Shown here one piece after another: positions 14,549 to 23,600 of a stretch of DNA of 60,096 bases. The position numbers were made by a program, and so were the translations under genes. The notes under the pieces are model-generated. The model was not told the DNA's origin and ran no database searches. It saw only the letters and a program-made list of their open reading frames with translations. Source of the stretch: an uncultured Clostridia bacterium (GTDB lineage Bacteria > Bacillota > Clostridia > UMGS1883); assembly GCA_947630975.1 (NCBI GenBank), contig CANRJP010000004.1:1-60096 (forward strand), given 5' to 3'. The first letter of the stretch is position 1. Every line of letters starts with the position of its first letter.

Positions 14549-15001
14549 TTATGTTCTCTGAAGAAGTTTAGTTCGTTTCTTCCAGCCTTTTAACAGAATT
14601 TCTTCCCGGCTGAGAAGTTCACTTATACGGTTTATGTGATATTCCAGTCGGCGTCTCTCAGCGTTGTTTTCGTCTTTGTGCAATGTTTCCCACCAAAGGT
14701 CTTCCATCAGCTCTTGAAGGCAATCGAAAAGTTTTTCACACATAATGATACAACCGTTTTGCAGCTCATGACGCTGCGCCAGCATTTCAACGGTGTACGG
14801 ATATATGGCGTTGGCCTCAACTATGTCATCAAGAAGCTGACGGACCTTTTTCAAAATGGGAACGGTGTATAACGCTCGCCATTTTTTCGGGACGTTTTTC
14901 TCGTTACGCAAAAACAGTGACATTTCGTGCCGGAGGTCCACCGCATTGCGGTAAAACTCCATTTCGGATATGCCTCGCTGCCGCTGTAATACGTTACTCA
15001 T
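14549..15001 (-). CDS. DGR accessory variability determinant (Avd-like)
   Basis: The 150-aa basic protein is predicted as a four-helix bundle: EFYRNAVDLRHEMSLFLRNE, PKKWRALYTVPILKKVRQLL, then two further helices ending in GWKKRTKLL. Position (between the variable gene and the TR), size, basic charge and helical make-up match bAvd, which forms a pentameric barrel binding the RT and template RNA. The identification rests mainly on context and fold expectations, since Avd sequences are weakly conserved. Confidence 0.85.
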   Translation of the reverse strand: MSNVLQRQRGISEMEFYRNAVDLRHEMSLFLRNEKNVPKKWRALYTVPILKKVRQLLDDIVEANAIYPYTVEMLAQRHELQNGCIIMCEKLFDCLQELMEDLWWETLHKDENNAERRRLEYHINRISELLSREEILLKGWKKRTKLLQRT

Positions 15002-15017
15002 ACACTTTTTTCCTCAA

Positions 15018-15038
15018 CCGCGCCCACAAGGGGCGCGG
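15018..15038. other. Hairpin/cruciform downstream of VR1
   Basis: A perfect 8-bp GC-rich stem CCGCGCCC/GGGCGCGG with a 5-nt loop lies just past the stop codon of the variable gene. A hairpin or cruciform at this position is required for efficient target recognition in the Bordetella phage DGR. No T-run follows, so it is not a terminator. The truncated VR2 copy has only the first arm. Confidence 0.75.
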
Positions 15039-15370
15039 ATACAAAAAGATTTATGCGATACGGAAGCAGACGGGCGCGCCGACCCACGTATAGGACGCCG
15101 TAGTGGCGTACGCACGGCCGCCGCTGCCGACATTCGTCCAATACGTAGTGTAGTCAGCGCGAGGACTGAGCAGCCACCAGCTGTTACGGCCACCGGAGCG
15201 CAATTTAACACGGTTGTAAATGTTATGCGCAAATATAGGGTACTGTACCGCGGAGAGTGTCGCGTAAAGGGTATTGGCCCATACGCCCGAACCGTATACC
15301 TCAAATTCATTAGGAAGCCAGAGCTTACCGATAGACGCCCAGGCACCGGCATTACTTTCCGTGAGAAGAC
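15030..15370 (-). repeat. 341-bp inverted repeat, copy B (pairs with 7734-8074)
   Basis: The 3' portion of the variable protein gene plus its downstream flank, repeated in inverse orientation about 7 kb to the left. Confidence 0.9.
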
Positions 15371-15947
15371 CGGAAGCGGAATACCGCTTTTCAAGATACA
15401 GCTTTTTCTCAGCGATAACACTTTTCAGGTTATCAGGCAGGAAGTAATACACGCCATCCTTTGTGTAGTCCACCTCTTTCATCTCAGGAGCAAGCGTCTT
15501 TGCGTTGGGAACAGAACCGGACAAACTGTTGAGCCAATGATACAAGTCGGACGCAAGCCAGGGATGCTCCTGCGTGGAAACGCCGTTGTTATAGTCAACA
15601 GGATTAGCAGGGTGGAGGGTGGGCCATAGCTCCCGCGAGATGAAATCAATATGGTGGCCGACAGCGGTATCGGCAAAATTACGATATGTGTCAATACCTG
15701 CGACTTCCATTTTCAGCGATACGCTGTTAGTAGTTTTGAGGGGAATATAGTCCTTTACGTGAATACCGATGTAATTTCCGGCCTTTATACGCGCCTGTAT
15801 CCATTTCCACGGATTGCCGCTATATGTAGAACCGTTTATCTCATCGGAAAATTTTACCGTCAAGTCTTCGCCCTCATAATACCGATCTCCATCAAAGCCC
15901 AGCAAAGGCTGGGCTTCGCTGTTATTGATATTAATTCTGTCAATCAT
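15051..15947 (-). CDS. DGR variable protein (DUF6273-like C-type-lectin-type tail protein), contains VR1
   Basis: 298 aa, located at the tail-tip end of the structural operon. The N-terminal about 190 residues are a phage/wall-binding-type domain (PWKWIQARIKAGNYIG...HHIDFISREL). The C-terminal about 105 residues carry the hallmark WWLLSPR block and end in WVGAPVCFRIA, as in DUF6273-type DGR targets of gut Firmicutes. VR1 (15059-15197) encodes about residues 251-296, and TR-adenine positions change residues scattered over the predicted ligand surface. It is probably the receptor-binding protein or a tip adhesin. RBS GGAGG upstream. Confidence 0.92.
   Translation of the reverse strand: MIDRININNSEAQPLLGFDGDRYYEGEDLTVKFSDEINGSTYSGNPWKWIQARIKAGNYIGIHVKDYIPLKTTNSVSLKMEVAGIDTYRNFADTAVGHHIDFISRELWPTLHPANPVDYNNGVSTQEHPWLASDLYHWLNSLSGSVPNAKTLAPEMKEVDYTKDGVYYFLPDNLKSVIAEKKLYLEKRYSASGLLTESNAGAWASIGKLWLPNEFEVYGSGVWANTLYATLSAVQYPIFAHNIYNRVKLRSGGRNSWWLLSPRADYTTYWTNVGSGGRAYATTASYTWVGAPVCFRIA
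15059..15197 (-). repeat. DGR variable repeat VR1
   Basis: 139 bp with 17 differences to the TR, all at TR adenines (sense strand). The one at 14386/15066 (A in TR, C in both VRs) may mark the IMH/IMH* difference, since the TR base would create a stop codon. Confidence 0.97.
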
Positions 15948-15967
15948 TAGATTTTTACCTCCATAGG

Positions 15968-16147
15968 TTAAAATGATACAGTGATACTGAGGGCCGCGTT
16001 ATTGACGTCTGCCATAACTTTTGGCCCCCATCGTAATTCACTGTTTGATATGGTGGGGTATTGTATTTCCGGCTGCTGGCTGCCGCCCCCACTATCTCCA
16101 AGCCCTTTTGTGAGGGCGATAAGGAGCTTAATAAATTTGTTGCTCAT
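15968..16147 (-). CDS. Small tail-region protein (59 aa)
   Basis: Start MSNKFIKLLIALTKGLGDSG was preferred for its AAAGGTGG site. A short helix is followed by a Gly/Ser linker and a beta strand-rich end (LRWGPKVMADVNNAALSITV). It lies immediately upstream of the variable gene in the tail-tip cluster and may be a small baseplate or chaperone protein. Unrecognised. Confidence 0.6.
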   Translation of the reverse strand: MSNKFIKLLIALTKGLGDSGGGSQQPEIQYPTISNSELRWGPKVMADVNNAALSITVSF

Positions 16148-16163
16148 GAAGCAAACCACCTTT

Positions 16164-16394
16164 CTACTGCGCTATAAACTGTCCAGCCTCATTTGCGATA
16201 TAGACCTTTGAGGCGGCTGAGGCATTTACAACAAAAAGGACACTGAATGGGGCGAATTTGTCTGTCGCCATAAGGCCCAGAATGTCTTTTCCCGTAGTTG
16301 GCAGCTCGTCGGGTACGTCATCAGAGATTAGTAAAACGTCCATAACACGCGCGTCCCCGTCATTACGCACCAGTGTAGCACTAACACACGTCAT
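16164..16394 (-). CDS. Small tail-region protein (76 aa)
   Basis: A beta-rich, soluble 76-aa protein (MTCVSATLVRNDGDARVMDV...APFSVLFVVNASAASKVYI). RBS AAGGAG precedes the ATG. It is part of a run of four small genes between the large tail-tip protein and the DGR target. Function unknown; a virion decoration or tip adaptor is a guess. Confidence 0.65.
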   Translation of the reverse strand: MTCVSATLVRNDGDARVMDVLLISDDVPDELPTTGKDILGLMATDKFAPFSVLFVVNASAASKVYIANEAGQFIAQ

Positions 16395-16421
16395 AAGGTT
16401 TCTCCTTTCCGAATATGGCTA

Positions 16422-16670
16422 TTACTTTTTAGAATAGCCCGCTATAAAGTCTTCAGTTTCCTTGATACTCGCTTCAATCTGAGCCTTTTCAGCGCGCAGT
16501 CCTTTAATGTTGGTATCTTCTGTTGCGTTGTCTATCTGTTCGCAAACATACTCATACCGGCGCTGCAAATTTGCCAGAGTGTACAGGTCATCTGACCGCT
16601 CGTAGGTAACGCGCTGTATTTCTATACGCTTACCGTTTTCATAGGTGGTGCTGGTTCTTTCTGTAGTCAT
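16422..16670 (-). CDS. Small coiled-coil tail-region protein (82 aa)
   Basis: The first about 25 residues are beta-like (STTYENGKRIEIQRVTYERS). The rest is a long helix with heptad spacing, RRYEYVCEQIDNATEDTN..RAEKAQIEASIKETEDFI. RBS AGGAG. Unrecognised; the location suggests a tail-tip component. Confidence 0.65.
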   Translation of the reverse strand: MTTERTSTTYENGKRIEIQRVTYERSDDLYTLANLQRRYEYVCEQIDNATEDTNIKGLRAEKAQIEASIKETEDFIAGYSKK

Positions 16671-16725
16671 GTAAATACTCTCCTTTATTATTTTTTTATC
16701 GGGAATGTTCCCGATTTAAGCGTTA

Positions 16726-17094
16726 TTATTCGCTCTCCGTGTCTTCCAATTCGATTATGCCGTTCAAAGCGCAAAGATCGTTGTAGGAAAGGGTTATGTT
16801 TTCGGTTGTCGGCAGACAAACGGTTTTTAAGTCTTCCTGAATATCAACATTCGCCAATTCCGTCATACGATCTGCAAAAAGGTCGCGATTTTCGTTTGTC
16901 ACCTGCCATTTTCCAGGCTCGGTTTCCGTGCCAAGTTCTTTTATAATTCGGGTACGGCCCTCATTATAAATAGCAAGCTCTTTGTCTATTGCGGACAAGA
17001 GCTTATGCACCCTGTATAGTGTTTTTGGTGTTAAATTTGCGTCTGCCAGTTTTTGAAGAACGGGCAAAGCCGTTACAAGTTGACCCAGTTTCAT
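16726..17094 (-). CDS. Tail-region protein (122 aa)
   Basis: A mostly helical protein (MKLGQLVTALPVLQKLADANLT split, LYRVHKLLSAIDKELAIYNE) with an acidic C-terminus. It sits 18 nt downstream of the large tail-tip protein. Similar small helical proteins follow the tail-tip gene in other Firmicutes siphophages, but I cannot name the family. Confidence 0.65.
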   Translation of the reverse strand: MKLGQLVTALPVLQKLADANLTPKTLYRVHKLLSAIDKELAIYNEGRTRIIKELGTETEPGKWQVTNENRDLFADRMTELANVDIQEDLKTVCLPTTENITLSYNDLCALNGIIELEDTESE

Positions 17095-17112
17095 AAATTA
17101 TGCCTCCTATTG

Positions 17113-20100
17113 TTATACAAGTCCATAGCTATGTAATGCGTTAATAAGGCTATTTAAGCCGCTTGCAACACTTGAAAGGTCTGATGTTGAAGATACAGTT
17201 GATACGTATTTTCTTGCCGATCCTGATGAACCAAAAAAACCTATTTTGTCACTACCTGTACCAACTGTAGTATCCCCTGCCAACTTTAATCCAGTGCGGC
17301 TAAACGAAATTTGAGCAATATAGGATGAATCTCCTATTGTAATATTAGTCCCGCCTATTCTCAGTGTTTCAAAATTCCATTGAGTGCCCAAAGATGATGC
17401 AGTTAAGTTTTTTATTGTAACTTTGTTAGCGTCGATTGTGCCACCGCTTATGCGGTCAGCCGAAAGTGTGCCGGTAGATATGTTTGACGCATTAAGATTT
17501 TTTATTGTAACTTGACTTGCGTCGATTGTTCCAGTTGTAATATTACCGCCGTTAATCGTTGTTGTAGTGCTGACGGTTGATAAATTTTTGAATGTAACAT
17601 AACCATTAAATGTAATGTTTGCGCTGCCTAAATCTATGCCCGCCCCTGTTAATTTGATTGTGGAAGACGTACCGTCAGTATTATTTGTAACAGATAATTT
17701 AATCCCTTTTACCGCATTGGCAGCGATAGTAGATGCACCACTTTCTGATACGCAGTCAATAGTCGTTGATGATGATTTTGTACCGGCTTTCAACGTCAGT
17801 GTAGCCGACGAGCTGCTAGTCGTATGTGACAGCGTTATACCTTCTACTGCGTCCGCTACAATATCGGCGACTTGTGCTTTTGTTGTGCCTGTAATAGATA
17901 CAGTGCTTATGGTAGTACGTCCGGACGTTAGCGTTATTTTAGACGTAGTTTCATCTGATAGAGTTGAGCTTGTGACCGAAAGTTCCAGGCCGTCTGAAAA
18001 TCCTTCGATGGCGCTTGTGATTTGTTTTCCGGTTTCTGTTGTAGTGGAATAATCGGACAAGTCAAGTCGCGCGGCTTTGATCATACCGGTCGTGATGTTG
18101 TCGCCACTGATAGTAGTAGAACCTCCGGTTTCCAAATCAGTAAACGTGACAAAGCCTTCAAAACTTATAGTCCCGCTGGATAATTTTGTGGCACCTGCTT
18201 TTAGTGTTAACGTACTGGAAGTGTCGTTATTTGATACTTCCAGTGTAATGCCGTTTACGGCATCAGCGGCAATAGAGGCGGCCTGAGTTGCTGTTGTGCC
18301 CTTAATGGACGTGCTCGTGATAGAGACTGCACCGCTGTACATAGTAATTGTTGACGTAGTTTCATTACCATTTACTGACGAGCTGACACGAAATTCCAGG
18401 CCGTCCATCGTATCGCTGATGGTTTTTGTAACATACGTTTCTGTCTCATCAGTTGTGCTGTAGCTGGACAAGTCCAGAAAACTTGTACTGATTTGGCCGG
18501 AAGTAATAGACGCGGCACTCAAATTAATGATATTTACGTCATTTGCGTCTATAGTACCTGTTGTAATATTACTGCCATTAATAGTAGTAGTACCGGCCCC
18601 CTCTAAATCGGTAAATGTAACAAAACCGTTAAACGATATGGAACCGCTTGACAGTATAATTCCGTCCAAAGTTAACTCAATGGTGCTTGACGTATCACCG
18701 TCTGTTACAGACAACGCTAATCCATCTGAAAATCCTTCGATGGCGCTTGTGATTTGTTTTCCGGTTTCTGTTGTAGTGGAATAATCGGACAAGTCAAGTC
18801 GTGCGGCTTTGATCGTACCGGTCGTGATGTTGTCACCGTTTATAACGGTAGAACCTCCGGTTTCCAAATCAGTAAACGTAACAACACCGTTTATTGTGAC
18901 GTCAGCGGTAATCACGTATTTACCTTGTTTAGTGTCAAAGTAAATACGGTCTATCATGTTACCTTTACCGTCATCGGATTGCATGGAGAAAACAGATGCG
19001 TTTGCGGTTAAACGGGCTTTTACGTTGTCGCCAACTAAAAGTTCACTAACAAAACCTTCAGAACGGGTAATACGGTTGCCAAAGTATGTCTGATCTGTAC
19101 GCACTGTACGAGAAACGGCTAAATCCTGCATTGTATAATACGGGTATTCGTCCTCTGTTTCGTCTTCGGCGTCTGCAATAAGTGTACACGTACCGGCAAC
19201 TGTACAACCCATTTTTATAGAATACACTACCACGTTATATGTTTTACCGTTACGATCCTGAACCATAACGGTGTCTCCTAATTCTGTCAGGGGATCAAGA
19301 TAGGCCCCGGACAGCTCATACGGTAAATATGTTGCGCCGTATAACGTAGAATTATTGTTAAAATATAATAGTCCTTTTGACGCGCTTCCAGTACTTAAAC
19401 GTAAACAGTCTTTGTTGATGCTGCCACTCGGTACGCGTAACCGGTCTTTATTGACATATATAGTTGGCACAGAGCATATTTTTTCCACCATCGCCTGTGT
19501 AGCATAATCACACATAACTCCGAGGGTTAAGCCTGTATCATCACCGGATGTAAATTCATTTTTTGCTGTATCTGTTAATACAACACGTGTGAACATTTGA
19601 GCGGGACCCGTCAAAGAAAAGCCGCTGTGTGTACGTGATAGATTTTGGCCGGTGGAAATAGCGGGGGAGATAAACGGTATTAAACGCAACGCCCCGTTTT
19701 CTGTTATGATCCAGTTGCCGCCATGTGCAGCCGCAATCATGCCTAATACTTCAGACATCAGCACATCATCGTTCGGATAGCTTACGACATAATCTTTACC
19801 GGTATTTATAACTGTTCGGCTATCCACGCTAACGCCCATGATTTTTGCGATTTCGGTAACAACTGTTTTCATCGGCGCTGGCCATTGCGTTATAGCTGAT
19901 TTATCCCTGTACGTCTGACCGGCCTTGATCATATTGTCACAACAAGTTAATCGTACATGACTATTGCCGCTTCGTGAGGTTATATAATATTTACCCTGCG
20001 GTACCCACGTTGTAACAGTTTTACCGTCTATGGAACATAACCGGCAAAAGGCGTTTACCGTAGCGGCCTTCGGTATTACAGACGTTCCGGGCGATACCGT

Positions 20101-20280
20101 AACGTCTAATGAACCTGTACAGCATCTTCCTATTGCCGGTTTATCTAACAGTGGTTTTGTAATTTCCGGTGTTCCATGAACATTTTTGCCGTCATAATTG
20201 ACCCCGTTAATCACAAAACGGTATTCAGTTTTATGAGGGGCAACAAACAGTGACCCCCAATTTGCGGGCCGTGTTTGCAT
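17113..20280 (-). CDS. Large tail-tip/baseplate protein with repetitive adhesin C-terminus (1055 aa)
   Basis: Residues about 1-400 look like a phage tail-associated hub (WGSLFVAPHKTEYRFVINGV; WVPQGKYYITSRSGN; IITENGALRLIPF). From about residue 420 the protein is built of repeats alternating VTFTDLE(T/G)GG, (S/T)T(V/T)INGDNITTGTI and LDLSDYSTTTETGKQI units. Two exact copies of the latter are encoded near 18000-18090 and 18725-18815. Such beta-repeat regions form trimeric fibres. Position after the tape measure and tail protein fits a Tal/tip protein. Long length is normal for the class. Confidence 0.85.
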   Translation of the reverse strand: MQTRPANWGSLFVAPHKTEYRFVINGVNYDGKNVHGTPEITKPLLDKPAIGRCCTGSLDVTVSPGTSVIPKAATVNAFCRLCSIDGKTVTTWVPQGKYYITSRSGNSHVRLTCCDNMIKAGQTYRDKSAITQWPAPMKTVVTEIAKIMGVSVDSRTVINTGKDYVVSYPNDDVLMSEVLGMIAAAHGGNWIITENGALRLIPFISPAISTGQNLSRTHSGFSLTGPAQMFTRVVLTDTAKNEFTSGDDTGLTLGVMCDYATQAMVEKICSVPTIYVNKDRLRVPSGSINKDCLRLSTGSASKGLLYFNNNSTLYGATYLPYELSGAYLDPLTELGDTVMVQDRNGKTYNVVVYSIKMGCTVAGTCTLIADAEDETEDEYPYYTMQDLAVSRTVRTDQTYFGNRITRSEGFVSELLVGDNVKARLTANASVFSMQSDDGKGNMIDRIYFDTKQGKYVITADVTINGVVTFTDLETGGSTVINGDNITTGTIKAARLDLSDYSTTTETGKQITSAIEGFSDGLALSVTDGDTSSTIELTLDGIILSSGSISFNGFVTFTDLEGAGTTTINGSNITTGTIDANDVNIINLSAASITSGQISTSFLDLSSYSTTDETETYVTKTISDTMDGLEFRVSSSVNGNETTSTITMYSGAVSITSTSIKGTTATQAASIAADAVNGITLEVSNNDTSSTLTLKAGATKLSSGTISFEGFVTFTDLETGGSTTISGDNITTGMIKAARLDLSDYSTTTETGKQITSAIEGFSDGLELSVTSSTLSDETTSKITLTSGRTTISTVSITGTTKAQVADIVADAVEGITLSHTTSSSSATLTLKAGTKSSSTTIDCVSESGASTIAANAVKGIKLSVTNNTDGTSSTIKLTGAGIDLGSANITFNGYVTFKNLSTVSTTTTINGGNITTGTIDASQVTIKNLNASNISTGTLSADRISGGTIDANKVTIKNLTASSLGTQWNFETLRIGGTNITIGDSSYIAQISFSRTGLKLAGDTTVGTGSDKIGFFGSSGSARKYVSTVSSTSDLSSVASGLNSLINALHSYGLV

Positions 20281-20675
20281 TACACAGTTGCCTCCTTTAC
20301 ACTTATGAGGGTAAAGTTTATATCGTCTATAACAATACCGTCTTCCCGAAACTGCTCTTGCGCGGCAGTTATAGACGTGTTATAAAACAATCGAGTGCAA
20401 AGACCGTCCTTTAAATCTGCGTAAGTTACACGAACGCCGTCATCTCCGCCTTCAAGGTCTTTTTCAAGTTGCATAGCAACGTCAAAAGGCATAGGTCCGA
20501 GTTTTAATGTCAGTTTACGCTGGTGTGAGCGGACATTTGTGTGCATGGTGTCGTCTTCATCACGTCCAGCGTCACTATCACTTGTATTTTCACGCGCCCA
20601 ACCGAAACCTGTTTTTTGCTTCACGTATTGTGTATAATCGTGTCCGTTAATCTGAAATGTGCCTTGTACTGCCAT
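20280..20675 (-). CDS. Distal tail-like protein (131 aa)
   Basis: Start MAVQGTFQINGHDYTQYVKQ follows GGAGG. The compact beta-rich protein (HQRKLTLKLGPMPFDVAMQL; INFTLISVKEATV) lies between the tape measure and the tip protein, where the distal tail protein or a small baseplate adaptor is found. It is shorter than a typical Dit, so an N-terminal-Dit-like or alternative adaptor is more likely. Confidence 0.65.
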   Translation of the reverse strand: MAVQGTFQINGHDYTQYVKQKTGFGWARENTSDSDAGRDEDDTMHTNVRSHQRKLTLKLGPMPFDVAMQLEKDLEGGDDGVRVTYADLKDGLCTRLFYNTSITAAQEQFREDGIVIDDINFTLISVKEATV

Positions 20676-20676
20676 A

Positions 20677-23600
20677 TTATACACCTCCGTAATTTCGACC
20701 GTTCAATCTGTACAGTGACGTCAGTGCCCGCATAAGGCTGTCACCGTCAACGGTCAAATGCAATCTTGAAAGCAAATCAAATATTTGCTGTAAAATATAA
20801 TTTTGAGCCGATAAAACTTCGTCCAAATCAGATGACATGGCGAGAACATTTGTAGCACCCGTCCCACTATCACTGATACGTGTTTTATACGGTATTTCTG
20901 CGCCGGTTATAATAGCCGGGATTTGTATGTCCGGTAAATTTGCCGTTATGCCGCCAATACTATGAAAGATACTTGCAATGTCCGAAAGTTTATCCGCAAT
21001 AGTAGACAAACCAAGCAGCAATTTATCTGACGTAGTATCTATTTGCAGTGTAGCCTTATTTTCCGTTAATTGATCAGTAGCGTCGTGTGCCAATTTGGAA
21101 ACTGTATTTAACACGGTCTGTCGTTTGGCATTAATGCCCTGCATAAGGCCCGCGTCCAGATATTCGCCAATTTGCGCCCACACCTTTGACGGAGAATGTA
21201 TAGAAAAAGCACTACGTAAGGTAGAAGTAAGGCCGGAAGCAAGTCCGCTGACAAAGCTTGTTAAGCCGCTCCACGCATTTGAAATACCGGCGCGTAATCC
21301 GGATACCAAATTAGAACCTACTGAGTGCCAATCCGTGGTAGAAAGCGTAGTTTTAAGCCCGCTCCACAGTCGTGATACGGTAGATTTTATCGTACTCCAT
21401 TTTTGACTGGCCGTTGAATTGACATTTGTCCAAACATTTGAAATTGTGGTTTTTATATTGTTGCCGGTATTTTGTAAGGACGTTTTTAGCTGCGTGAATT
21501 TATCACCGACAGTCTGCTTAACTTTACCCCAAATATCCGATGATTTTGTTTTAATATTATCCCAGGTGGACGAAAGTTTGGTTTTGATATTGTCTCCGAT
21601 ATTTTGTAAGGATGTTTTTAGCTGCGTGAATTTATCGCTGACAGTATCTTTAATTTTGCCCCAACTTTCCGACGTTTTAGTCTTAATATTGTCCCAAAGA
21701 CCGGATATTTTGTCTTTCAGTTTAGCCCCGGCATCACTGAAGAAATCGGTTATAGAAGACCACAGACCTGAAATACCATTTAATAAACCCTCTATCAAAA
21801 ATCCGCCTAATTCGGCCATAACCGTTGACGGCGAGTTTATACCAAATAGCTTTTTGAAGCCATCAATAAAAGGTTTTGCTATATTATCGTAGAGCCATGA
21901 CCCTATATCCTTAAATATGTCTAAAATGCCTTCCAAAAGGCCCATTATGGTAAATTTGCCGTCCTCATAGGCAACATCACGCCACCAGCCCGTGATGCTG
22001 TCCCATGCTTTTAACAGGACTTCCGCTATGCCGCCTGCAATTAATTCGCAGCAAGCAAAAAACGCATCAATAATTCCCTTGACCAGTGTACCAACTAACC
22101 CAATCCAGTCAATGCCAAGTAAAAAATCTATTATGGAGCGCCCAATTCCGATCCAATCAATTTCTTCAATAGCAGTGATAATAAATTGAAGTACACCGGA
22201 AAATGCATCACTTAATGTTTTGCCGAGAGCGGCCCAATCCGTGTTAGTGAAAATTGCATTGATACTCGCGGCAAGTTTGGCACCGGCACCGGACCAATCT
22301 ACCGTATCAACAAAATTCAGTATTATTGAAACGAGACTGTTTATAGCCGTAGATATGGACTGACCGAGAGCGGTCCAATCGGTATTACCGAAAATGCGAT
22401 TTACACCGTTTCCAAGTGTTGTACCCAGACCGTCCCAATCTACGCCGTCGAAAAAGTGTTGAAGTAGAGTAACGATACCGTTTATGCCATTAGAGATTGT
22501 ATCAGCCAGTTTTTCAAAATTGAAGGTGTTAATTGCGTTTTGGACAAATTCGGCAAAGGAATCGCCTACATTTGCCCAGTCAAGATTTGTTACAAGACCG
22601 TAGATAAAGGACACAAGTGCATTCCAATAATTTGCGAAAGTCTGACCGAGTAAATCCCATTCAATGCGGTCAAAGAGGCCGTTAAAACCATTGGCAACAC
22701 CCGTTCCCAGCGCCTCAAAATCAAATTTTGTCAGGAACGTATTGAATATGTCAGCAATAGCGTTTATGCCATCGCCCAATGTAGCCCCTAAATTTGTCCA
22801 ATTAAATCCATAGACCAAGCCGTTCAATATTTCTGCGAAATTTCCAGCCCACTCAACGCCTTTAGGCCGGAAAGTGCTGTTAATCCAGTTGTCTACGGTA
22901 TCTACAATAGAATTTAAGCCGCTTGCGAGTTTTTCACCAACGCCGAACCAATCTCCGGCGTCTACAAGAGCCTTTAATTCGTCAAGAAATTGTTTTATTG
23001 TATCGGGCAGTACGGAGCTTATAGGAACTTCTTCAAACAGATCAGAGCCGTCCGAACCGGATGCACCCTTGTCTGACGTGGAGCTATTATCACTGCGTCT
23101 GTTTAATTCGTCAAAACCGTAAACCTGTTTGTTGTATTCTTTAGTCGCTTCAGCGGCTTTATCCGTGCTATCCGCCGTTTTATCCAGAGAAGCAGCATAG
23201 GAGGCGGTCTGCTTTTTTGCGACTATCATTGTTGACTTGCCGCTCAACATAGCAATAAAGGCGTTAAAGTACGTAGCAACACGTGACAGCATATCCATAA
23301 GCTGAGTTAAAGCAGGAGCAACGGCATTTATAAGCCCGCTGAGGGATACTGCAAGATTACCGGAAAAGCGTTTTGAGCTGTTCGTAATACTTGACATGGA
23401 CTTGTCAAATTCAGATGAAAATTTTGCCAGCTCGTTTAAACTGTCTTTAACACTGTTTATTATTGCGCTGATAAACATACGTTTAATGCGCGTTTTTAAC
23501 AGTGTTTTTACGCTGGTAAGTGACTTTACAAGTGCATTAGAAGATAAGATGGTCTGCTTTGCCTGTGACGCATAGTTTTTTAGTCCGTTTATTGCATTTT

